Shown piece by piece: positions 35,776-43,044 of a stretch of 64,000 nucleotides of DNA. A program made the translations under genes and the position numbers. Each line of letters starts with the position of its first letter. Positions within the stretch are counted from its first letter, which is position 1. This stretch comes from Paracoccaceae bacterium (GTDB lineage Bacteria; Pseudomonadota; Alphaproteobacteria; Rhodobacterales; Rhodobacteraceae), in the NCBI GenBank assembly GCA_014323785.1, contig JACONJ010000058.1:29995-93994 (forward strand). Reading direction: 5' to 3'. The notes under the pieces were generated by a model. The model made no database searches. It was given only the letters and a program-made list of their open reading frames with translations, and was not told where the DNA came from.

Positions 35776-37311
35776 TTACCACGCTTTAATCTTCCTGGCG
35801 GACTGGTCGCCGCGCCTCTTGGCAAAGCATTCGCCCGTCCTGAGCGTACCCAGATTGGCCCCTCTGCCAAGGATGCGGGCTGTGTTGCGTGGGGGTGCAT
35901 TTGTCGAAAAGGCGGCAACCAGTCCCATCTCGGAAAGGAATTCATCCTCTGCACCTGAAAAATCATCCGGCGACTGCGATATGAGCATGATCGCCCCGCC
36001 CTTGGAGCGGCTCATGCGGATCAGACTCGACAGAGACGGAAGTTTTCTGCCCAAAATCTGATGTGCTTCATCAATCATGCACAGGATACGCAAACTCCGC
36101 ACGCCGTCCGCATCGGTTTCAGAATCGGTAAGGCTGTTCAGGTGCTGATCAAGGGCATCCAGCACCAGGTTAACCACAATCGTCCGGCTGTCCTCGGCCA
36201 CGTTGGGCGGCAGTTTGATGATCCGGCTTTTTTGAAAGAAGGTGGCAGGATCTTCGTCCGGCGTGAAAAGCGGATAGAGGCAAATTTCCTCTATGGTAGA
36301 GCGCGCGCCATCGGGTTTCATGCCCTGCTCGTCATAAACGCCGATCAGCGCGTCCCGGATATGGTGCAACTCACACGGGCTTTGGGTGCCGAGGGCGCGG
36401 GTTGCAGCGTCGTGAAGGGCCGTGCGCTGCCGGGCACCGAGCTGGCTGCCTTTCAGGTGGGCGAAGGAGTCCCTGAACCGTGAAGCCGCTTCGCTGATCG
36501 CGATATCATCGCGGGATGGCAGGGACAGGACATCCAGCGGGATTGGTGTACGCGGCGGTTCCAGGGTCTGTGCGCCAAAAATCTCGTCAATGTGATAGCC
36601 GCCGCCCGCAGCATCGGTGCCAAGGTCGCCCTTGAAGTCGAAGGCCAGAAGCGGGACATCCGCCTGCTCACGGATCGCGCACAGCATGGCCACAGCCGTC
36701 CGCGTCTTGCCCGATCCGACGCCGCCCATGATGGCACTGTGCGGGGAGCCCCCCTGGCCATTCAGGTTCCACACAACCTTTTCTTTTGAGCTCACGTCCT
36801 CGGCAATTGCACCGATGGGTACATTGATTTGACCAGCAGAGAAGGTCGCACCAGCCGTGCTGCCGCCCGTGTGCCGCTTGTACCCGCCAGAGGTGGGAAG
36901 TTCGGCAGCTTCCACCAGGCGCTTGACGAATTTGGCCACCTCCTCTTCGGATTGCTTCCATTCGTGATCAAGCAGTTCAAGGCCGCGTTTCCAGTGGGCC
37001 CCGACCAGTGCGACCAGATTTTTGGTGTCCATGTCGGAATGTCCCAGGTGCTCGACAATCAGGGCAAGCCAGACGGAAAGTTCGGTTCCTGTTCCAAAGA
37101 GGGTGTCGCCCTTGATGGTCTTGCCGGAATCAAGGTGGCTGGCAAGCGGTTCCGGTGCGGCAGGGACGGCCAGCGATCTGGATATGGCAAGACGGGCGGG
37201 CAGATAGCGTTTGTTCATCCCCAGCCACTTCATAAACTTGTCATTCAGTGCGTCTCCGTCGGCATCCGTGCGAAAATTCGCCCTGGCCACCTCGACAAAG
37301 GACATGCTCAT
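35776..37311 (-). CDS. DndE-HerA fusion ATPase of a Dnd-type system
   Basis: The 511-residue protein has two parts. Residues about 8-120 (FRTDADGDALNDKFMKWLGM, LPARLAISRSLAVP, GKTIKGDTLFGTG, HWKRGLELL) resemble the small DNA-binding protein DndE (DUF1832). Residues about 155-500 form a HerA/FtsK-type ATPase with Walker A GGVGSGKT (196-203), Walker B ILCMIDEAH (409-417) and a sensor-like LISQSP. DndE normally holds nicked or modified DNA. HerA-type motors translocate or separate DNA. The start codon overlaps the dndD stop (ATGA). It is the last gene of the island operon, followed by about 200 bases without a recognisable gene before the broken acyl-CoA dehydrogenase. Confidence 0.82.
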   Translation of the reverse strand: MSMSFVEVARANFRTDADGDALNDKFMKWLGMNKRYLPARLAISRSLAVPAAPEPLASHLDSGKTIKGDTLFGTGTELSVWLALIVEHLGHSDMDTKNLVALVGAHWKRGLELLDHEWKQSEEEVAKFVKRLVEAAELPTSGGYKRHTGGSTAGATFSAGQINVPIGAIAEDVSSKEKVVWNLNGQGGSPHSAIMGGVGSGKTRTAVAMLCAIREQADVPLLAFDFKGDLGTDAAGGGYHIDEIFGAQTLEPPRTPIPLDVLSLPSRDDIAISEAASRFRDSFAHLKGSQLGARQRTALHDAATRALGTQSPCELHHIRDALIGVYDEQGMKPDGARSTIEEICLYPLFTPDEDPATFFQKSRIIKLPPNVAEDSRTIVVNLVLDALDQHLNSLTDSETDADGVRSLRILCMIDEAHQILGRKLPSLSSLIRMSRSKGGAIMLISQSPDDFSGAEDEFLSEMGLVAAFSTNAPPRNTARILGRGANLGTLRTGECFAKRRGDQSARKIKAW

Positions 37312-39391
37312 CCCGTATCTCCGTTCTCTTCAAAGTAACCGGCGCGTACCGTGGACTGGCCGATATCGCCAAACCGCTCAAACTGGATCAGGTATTTCTT
37401 CTGCACGTAAGGGTCGATTTCGCGCAGGTACGGGCCCACAACTTCGGTATTGGTCGAAAGCAGAATCACCTGATGCCCGCGTCGAACCAGATGATTGAGA
37501 ACACCTTTCCGATGCTCATTATCCAGCCGTCCAAGCGGCGTATCCACCACCATCGGAAAACCGCGCCCAGAGACCGATGAAACCGCCGAGATCAGGGCCT
37601 GGGTGAAAATCTGCCTCTCGCCCGCCGACAGGTCGTAACCCCGCAAATCCAGATCATCGGCATTCAGAAGTTTCACATTGTAGTCCTCATCGATATCAAT
37701 GCGTTCCACATGGTCTTCCTTGTGCGCCATTGCGCGGTGTGCATCCGTCATGGCCTGGGCAATAGCCTTGATCTGGCTGGGGACCGCCCGGGCCACGATC
37801 CGATCAACAATTGACGCGACTTTATGGGCGCGTCCCGCCCGCCGCAGGGATGGCTGGGCTTGGTTCCACTCAGCGGACTTTTGGGCCAACGTGCTGTTTT
37901 TATTGTTTATCTCGCTTTTCTGCGCAGCCATCTCACGATTGAGGCGGTCCATTTCCCGCCCAAGATATTCGATTTTATTGTTCAGGTCGGAAAGCTGCGT
38001 GCGCTTCTTGTCCACATGCGGTGCAATGCCCTCTGTGCGCCTGACTTCATCCTGCAATCGCTCAAGTCTATTTTCGGCCTCCCTAAGCGTGTCCAGAACG
38101 TTCACGATGTCGGGCGCGGCCAGCGTATCCAAGTCTTGCAGATGGTCGATAACCCTGCCGGCTCTGGTTCATTCAGATAGGGGTGGAGGTAACTTTCCGC
38201 GCAGCCCTCCGGCGGCGGGGACCACAGAAGTTCCCAGGCGCGGCGTGCCGTATCAAGCACCGATTCGCGCTGATTCTCTGTCAAGGTTGGCGCGATGGAC
38301 CCGATACCAGCCTCCACCGCATCAAGAAACCGGTCCATGTTGCTGTCGCCCTGCGCCTTGCCGTTTTCCCAACGGTCCCGAACGCCTTCGGATTCCAGCC
38401 GTTCCCTGCACCGGGTTCGCAAGGCTGGCCCCGACAGGGCCATGGCAAAACTCTTGAGGAGCAGGTCTTCCATCTTACGATGATTTTCTCTGACCTGCTG
38501 ATTCAAATCCTCTTTCTGTTCATATTGCTCTTGCAAAAGGGCCTGTGACCCCGCCCCGAAACTGGCCAGTTGCCGGGTCAGACGCTCCCGCTCTCCCTTG
38601 TACCTGACCAGGTCAGGCTCAATCTCTTTCAGGCGGTCGGATTTCTCTTCGTAGTCACGGGTAAGGGCCTCCAGCTCACGCTCCAGGTTCTCAATGGTCT
38701 TGTCTGCGCCGCGCGGCGCGTCACGCTGCCGGTCTCTTGCATAGTCGCGTAAATCATCAGCCAATTTCTTGAGCACGGGAATCCCCAGCAGCCCTTCGAT
38801 ACCGGTACGCACCTGGGCGGCCATCTCCTGTTCGGCCAGTGCGCTGACGTTTTCGCCATCGAACATAAAGAAATGCGCCAGCGTGAAGGGCAGCAGGTTT
38901 TTGGCAATATAATCCCGGAACCAGTCTGCCCGGCTATAACCTGCGTCCGGACCTACGGCCCTGCGCGTGGAACCTTCATGGATAAAAACTTCCTCGTCAT
39001 TTAGGAGGCAGGCACCAGAATCATTAAAATGCCAGATTCGCTGGATTTCCAAGGGGGCATCATCGTCATCGATGAATTTTAGCTTCACCGAGCATGAGTT
39101 TCGGCCGGCAGAATGTGCCCCGCGGTGCAACGCCCTTTCCAGAAATTCCTGGTAGGATGTGGCAAGCTGTTCCTTTTCATTCCCCGAAAAGGGCGACCGG
39201 GCAATCAGGGAAAGGCCGTCGCGGCCAAACATGCCAAGCACAATAGCCTCAAACAGGCTGGTCTTGCCGTATCCATTCGGGGCACCGATCAGGATGATGT
39301 TCCCCCCCCCCGAAGGGTCAGGTGCCGGGAACTCAAAGATCGCGCTTTGGTAGGCTTTCCAGTCCCTAAGGGTGATCCGGGAAATATACAT
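37308..39391 (-). CDS. dndD: DndD-like SMC/Rad50-type ATPase, interrupted by a frameshift
   Basis: The ATPase of DNA phosphorothioation systems. The N-terminal frame (39391 down to 38102) carries Walker A GAPNGYGKT (residues 36-44), FFMFDGENVSALAEQE and a coiled-coil region. The C-terminal frame (from about 38160 down to 37308) carries the ABC signature YDLSAGERQIF, Walker B PMVVDTPLGRLD and HQVILLSTNTEV. The frames join if one G is added to the GGG near 38153-38163 (giving AGVIDHLQDLDTL), producing about 694 residues, a normal DndD size. Either the gene is inactivated by a one-base deletion or the consensus lost a base in a G run. It begins 5 bases after the 73-residue gene. Confidence 0.85.
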
Positions 39392-39396
39392 GGGCT

Positions 39397-39618
39397 TTAG
39401 TCCTCCACCTGAATGCGATCCAGGATATCATCAAACGCGTCCCAGAGTCGGGCGCGATTTTGCCTACGTATCTGTTCAATTTGCCTGCCTGTCTGCTCAA
39501 CTTCGGCTTGCACCAGTTCCTGCAACTCCGCAAAGTGAATGCCGTTTTCCTTGCAGGTATCCTTGACCATCGCCCGCCCCTCGGGGTTATCAAGCAGCAT
39601 GACAACATTACGCGGCAT
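39397..39618 (-). CDS. Small helical protein encoded between dndC and dndD
   Basis: The 73-residue protein begins MPRNVVMLLDNPEGRAMVKD and then has one long charged helix rich in Glu, Gln and Arg (LVQAEVEQTGRQIEQIRRQ) and an acidic end. It overlaps the 3' end of dndC by 11 bases and lies 5 bases before dndD, so it is translated within the operon and is very likely real. It is too short to be DndE, and no DndB-like feature is seen. The function is unknown. A small coiled-coil accessory or antitoxin-like subunit of the modification complex is a reasonable guess. Confidence 0.7.
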   Translation of the reverse strand: MPRNVVMLLDNPEGRAMVKDTCKENGIHFAELQELVQAEVEQTGRQIEQIRRQNRARLWDAFDDILDRIQVED

Positions 39619-40762
39619 TTGCTTTCCCTTTCATGATTACCTGTGTATCCATGAGCCGCGTGTTCGGCTGCACGGCAATATCCTTTGACCAGAGTTCATG
39701 GATCATATCATTCTCTTTCGGGCTGATTATGGTATAACCCGTCTTTGCCTCTAACTGGCGCAGTTTATCCAGTATCTCGATGCGGGCTGGCATTGTAAAC
39801 GGCCCCGGTATAAGAGTGCCGCCATCGGTAAACCTGACTCGCCCATCACGCCTGCGGGCCTGCCGCCGATGCGGATCATCGCGAATGGACAGCAGCCAGT
39901 CACGAAACTCCAGCAGGGGAATGAACTCCTTAAAACCCGATTCAACAAAGCCCTCAAGGCTTTTGTCCTTCTTGACAACCGTGCAGGTCCAGCACCCGAA
40001 CCGCGCAGACGTCGTGCCGCACGATGGCGCATCATCCTTGGACGTGACCACAGGGCAGTCACCGCCGTCCGCGTCTCGATAGAGCTGGATCATGTGCCTG
40101 TGCGAACCACCCCATGGCGGTTTATTCGACGCCAGAAACTCCCAAACATCGTCGATGTCCAGATCGATAATCGGCTTGTAGACCATGCACTGCGGCAGAT
40201 CATTGTGTCGATTCAGTCGTTCCCCGTTATCATACCGCTTCGCGGTGGCGGCACGTGCCGCACTTTCGGACCGCCGCACACCTGTCAGCAGGATTGCCTG
40301 CCCAGCCTCATCAATACGGCTTTTGATGTAGTCGATAGTCGGACGGATTTTCATTCGATCAGTGCACCACCTGAACGACCTGTTCGGCGGGGGATATCCT
40401 CGCCCGATCAGATTAACCCAGAAGGACTGGGCCAATTCGGGCCGTGTCATCTGTGTGATGACGGGCAGGCCAAAGGCACTGGCCGCACCCTTGATCTCCT
40501 CCAGACTTGATGCAAGGTGCTGCACGACAAGCGGACTTTCAACCAGCGTGTCATTGGCCAGAACATGAACAGGGCGCACGCGCCGCGACGGGGGAAGCGC
40601 AAGCAGCATCTCAAAGACCAGATGCGCCACAAGCGTGCTGTCCTTGCCACCAGAATAACCGATGATCCATGGCTTGCCATGGGGCTGGCAGTATTCGTCT
40701 AGCAGATCGGCGCGGATATCTTCAAACCTGGCAGAGTGTTCATCTTCCATAGCGTCGCGCAT
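39608..40762 (-). CDS. dndC: DndC-like DNA sulfur modification protein
   Basis: PAPS-reductase-like ATP pyrophosphatase that activates DNA for phosphorothioate sulfur. The 384 residues include the PP-loop SGGKDST (37-43), the family FRWCTDRMKI motif (Cys133), GVRRSESAARA, and four Cys suited to an Fe-S cluster: C236 in DCPVV, C248, C257 and C260 in SCGTTSARFGCWTC. The ATG at 40762 places the PP-loop at the usual distance and has GGGAAAG 5 bases upstream. An in-frame ATG at 40828 (AAAGG site) is the alternative. No DndA-type cysteine desulfurase lies nearby, so a housekeeping IscS would have to supply sulfur. Confidence 0.88.
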   Translation of the reverse strand: MRDAMEDEHSARFEDIRADLLDEYCQPHGKPWIIGYSGGKDSTLVAHLVFEMLLALPPSRRVRPVHVLANDTLVESPLVVQHLASSLEEIKGAASAFGLPVITQMTRPELAQSFWVNLIGRGYPPPNRSFRWCTDRMKIRPTIDYIKSRIDEAGQAILLTGVRRSESAARAATAKRYDNGERLNRHNDLPQCMVYKPIIDLDIDDVWEFLASNKPPWGGSHRHMIQLYRDADGGDCPVVTSKDDAPSCGTTSARFGCWTCTVVKKDKSLEGFVESGFKEFIPLLEFRDWLLSIRDDPHRRQARRRDGRVRFTDGGTLIPGPFTMPARIEILDKLRQLEAKTGYTIISPKENDMIHELWSKDIAVQPNTRLMDTQVIMKGKANAA

Positions 40763-41048
40763 GGCTGCTTTCCCGATCCCGCCCGTTGCCGTGTTATACG
40801 CAGACGATTTACCAAAGGCCACGCGCATGGGCAAATAACCTTTGGTCCGATCAGGCGGCGTCAAGGGGGGTATCGGGGGGAACGGTATATAGCCGCTGGC
40901 ATCGTCCCTGCCTGCCGCACTAAGGCGAATGGAGCCGCGCAGATCCTTCTTCCATTCGTGCGGTGCAATCTTACAGGGTGCCACGGATACCCCTGCCTCT
41001 GGTTCACCGCTTGGCCTGTGTGCATTCTTCCGGGGATGGCGCACAGAT

Positions 41049-41780
41049 CTAATCCAGGATCCTGATCCAGTCGGGACTGAAGCGCACCAGGTTGATGATC
41101 TGCTGCATCTCCAGCACTGGCACGTTCTTCGTGATCTGAAACCTGCTTGCCCCCGATGGAACGGGTTCAAGGATTGTGAACTGACTGCCGTGAGGCTGCC
41201 AGGTAAAGGCGTGACGCGCACCCTCCCAAGCCTCGAAGTTCTTGTTTCTGTTCAGCCGCCACTCGAAGTTGTTGACGGGGTATTTGCTGATCTCGCGTTC
41301 GTAGATTGTGAAGCGGCGCGTTGGCATGTCGCGGATGAAGACAAGCATGCGCAGCTCATCGTGTTCGTCTTTCGCCTGGTCGATCCGGGCGTTGTATATC
41401 TCAATCACAGCCCGCCCCGTCGCTTGAATGTCATTGAACGGATTGGAAATCCCCGCTGAGTACGATGGGGCATTGCGACCCGATATAAGCCGCACGCTGG
41501 TACAGCTGTGCGGTGCCCTGTTCTTCACGGTCTTGACCGACCAGCCAATCCCGTTCCAGGCGACATCGGCGATACCCAGCGGTGCGGCGTAGTGCATTCC
41601 ACCGATGGCCTGGGCAAACATCGACGCAAAGTCATCCCCGGACACGTCCGTGTGGCCGACGGCAAGGTAGTGGACAATGTGCTTGCCCAGAACCTGAATC
41701 ACGCTTTCCGAGAATTCGCTAAGCGGATAGGGCTCGTGCTTTCTGGCCTTGTTTTGTCCGCGTATTTTGATTGGCGGCAT
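41049..41780 (-). CDS. Putative restriction endonuclease partnered with the cytosine methyltransferase
   Basis: The 243-residue soluble protein has a possible PD-(D/E)xK core: PLGIADVAWNGIGWSVKTVK, with Asp72 and Lys83, follows a helical N-terminus. The centre contains FNDIQATGRAVIEIYNARID and a later LVFIRDMPTRRFTIYERE strand-rich section. Its start overlaps the methyltransferase 3' end by about 60 bases, a typical arrangement for type II restriction genes. No family was securely recognised, so the nuclease call rests on the motif and on position. It precedes dndC by about 290 bases (220 if the longer DndC start is used). Confidence 0.6.
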   Translation of the reverse strand: MPPIKIRGQNKARKHEPYPLSEFSESVIQVLGKHIVHYLAVGHTDVSGDDFASMFAQAIGGMHYAAPLGIADVAWNGIGWSVKTVKNRAPHSCTSVRLISGRNAPSYSAGISNPFNDIQATGRAVIEIYNARIDQAKDEHDELRMLVFIRDMPTRRFTIYEREISKYPVNNFEWRLNRNKNFEAWEGARHAFTWQPHGSQFTILEPVPSGASRFQITKNVPVLEMQQIINLVRFSPDWIRILD

Positions 41781-42723
41781 GCAGCACACTCCTTATCACG
41801 GCACGCACCATCGGCACGGGAACCGCATTTCCCATTTGCTTGCGGATCTGGCTGTCATTGCCGATAACGTCGAAACTTTCCGGGAAGCCTTGCAGGCGCA
41901 GCATTTCCCGGGGCGTCAACCGCCGCTCGCCATCCACCAGCAGGTAGTTGTAGCTGGCACCAGCCCGCAGGGCGCAGGAAAACGGGTGGCTGGAAATGTT
42001 CCCGGCCTTGTTCTCATGCCAGATTGCCGGGCGATGCGTCGGGCTGTGGGCAGCCATCCGCTTTGCGTGAATCCCCGCGCTCACATAATGCCGCCGGTCC
42101 GGGGTCTTTTCCAGAATGTCCGACAGGGGCCGGAATGCACTTTTGCCTTCCGGCCAGACGAAATGGTGTAACCCGCCTTGCAGCCCGACGATGATTGTAC
42201 GTTCCCGCTTTTGCGGCAGCCCGCATTTCAGCGCATTCATGATCGTCCAGTCGACATCATAGCCGAGTGTTCGAAGTCCGCGCAGAACCTGCTGCAGCGT
42301 CCTGCCCGCGTCAAAAGTTGAAAACTGGCGGACGTTCTCCAGAATGACGGCCCGGGGCCGCTTCTGATCAAGAATGCGGAGGATTTCCAGGAACAGCGTC
42401 CCGCGGGAGTCGTTCATCCCCCCGCGTTCCCCCATGATGCTGAACGGCTGGCAGGGGAAACCGCCGAACAGAATGTCGTGGTCGGGGATGCGGTCGGCCT
42501 TCACGCCCATTATGTCACCTGCCGGGCGAAGGCCAAAATTGTGCTGATACTGATCGCGGCAAGCCTCGTCGATGTCGCTGGCGAACACGCAGCGCAGCCC
42601 GAGCGAGGCGGCGGCATAGTGAAAGCCACCGACCCCACAGAACAGATCGGCAAAGGCGGCAATGCCTGTTGGCCCCAGTTCTTTGGGGGTCGGGTTCCTG
42701 TTCCTGATGTCTGCACAGATCAT
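41719..42723 (-). CDS. DNA (cytosine-5) methyltransferase
   Basis: The 334-residue C5 methyltransferase has all key motifs: motif I ADLFCGVGGFHYAAASLG, motif IV GGFPCQPFS with the catalytic Cys, motif VI ENVRQF, motif VIII QKRERTIIVG, and motif X QIRKQMGNAVPVPM. The ATG at 42723 follows a GGGGGG ribosome-site-like run that is part of a 16-bp repeat. The frame also extends upstream to a GTG at 42822, but that would place the promoter-like TTGACA inside coding sequence. It heads the island operon. Its target sequence cannot be read from the protein. Confidence 0.93.
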   Translation of the reverse strand: MICADIRNRNPTPKELGPTGIAAFADLFCGVGGFHYAAASLGLRCVFASDIDEACRDQYQHNFGLRPAGDIMGVKADRIPDHDILFGGFPCQPFSIMGERGGMNDSRGTLFLEILRILDQKRPRAVILENVRQFSTFDAGRTLQQVLRGLRTLGYDVDWTIMNALKCGLPQKRERTIIVGLQGGLHHFVWPEGKSAFRPLSDILEKTPDRRHYVSAGIHAKRMAAHSPTHRPAIWHENKAGNISSHPFSCALRAGASYNYLLVDGERRLTPREMLRLQGFPESFDVIGNDSQIRKQMGNAVPVPMVRAVIRSVLHAANQNTRTKQGQKARALSA

Positions 42724-42729
42724 TGCGAT

Positions 42730-42777
42730 CCCCCCGATCCGCTGGCCCCCCGATCCGCTGGCCCCCCGATCCGCTGG
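42730..42777. repeat. 16-bp repeat, three perfect tandem copies, in the methyltransferase leader
   Basis: CCCCCCGATCCGCTGG is repeated at 42730-42745, 42746-42761 and 42762-42777. On the coding (minus) strand each unit ends in GGGGGG, and the last copy supplies the probable Shine-Dalgarno 6 bases before the methyltransferase ATG. A change in copy number would alter the leader length, and would shift frame if translation began at the upstream GTG. Confidence 0.9.
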
Positions 42778-42787
42778 ATCGTGCCAG

Positions 42788-42816
42788 AAGCATGAGGCGC
42801 AATCCTTGTGTGTCAA
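42788..42816 (-). promoter_or_regulatory. Probable promoter of the methyltransferase/Dnd operon
   Basis: On the minus strand a perfect -35 hexamer TTGACA (complement of 42811-42816) is followed by CATGCT after 16 bases, a modest -10. It sits between the 24-bp duplicated element upstream and the 16-bp repeats downstream, about 65-70 bases before the ATG. Confidence 0.5.
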
Positions 42817-42817
42817 G

Positions 42818-42865
42818 TACACGGTTCTAAAAACAGCCGTTTACACGGTTCTAAAAACAGCCGTT
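42818..42865. repeat. 24-bp perfect tandem duplication upstream of the island promoter
   Basis: The same 24 bases, starting TACACGGTTCTAAAAACAG, occupy 42818-42841 and 42842-42865 with no gap. The inner copy ends 1 base from the TTGACA element. The A/T core flanked by AACGG...CCGT looks like an operator or binding-site duplication. Confidence 0.9.
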
Positions 42866-42927
42866 CGGGGGGCCACTGGAAACCGTGTGCGGCAATCACA
42901 TCAGCCCCGCCGCACCCCTTACACAAG

Positions 42928-43008
42928 GCCAGTCGCGAAACTCCGGCAAGGGTATGAACTCCTCGAAGCCGGATCCAGCGACGTCACCACCGGGCCGTCG
43001 CCACTGGC
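42928..43008 (-). pseudogene. Decayed fragment of a second dndC
   Basis: The minus-strand translation gives GDGPVVTS (about 42975-43005) and, in another frame, SGFEEFIPLPEFRDW (about 42928-42973). These match DCPVVTS and SGFKEFIPLLEFRDW of the intact dndC at 39.9-40.1 kb. About 30 residues between them, holding the Fe-S cysteines, are deleted. DNA identity to the intact gene is only moderate, so this is a divergent homologue, not a fresh copy. It ends about 40 bases from the mmsA stop. Confidence 0.7.
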
Positions 43009-43044
43009 CGCACCCTGCGGGCTGTTTGTCCTTGGCAAGGCCGT

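Noticed and set aside
42724..42822. N-terminal extension of the cytosine methyltransferase from a GTG at 42822
   Set aside because: It would translate the promoter-like TTGACA and the 16-bp repeats, has no ribosome site, and motif I lies at a normal distance from the ATG at 42723.
35577..43044. Prophage or integrative element carrying the Dnd genes
   Set aside because: No integrase, transposase, tRNA or flanking direct repeat is visible at either edge. How the island arrived is open.
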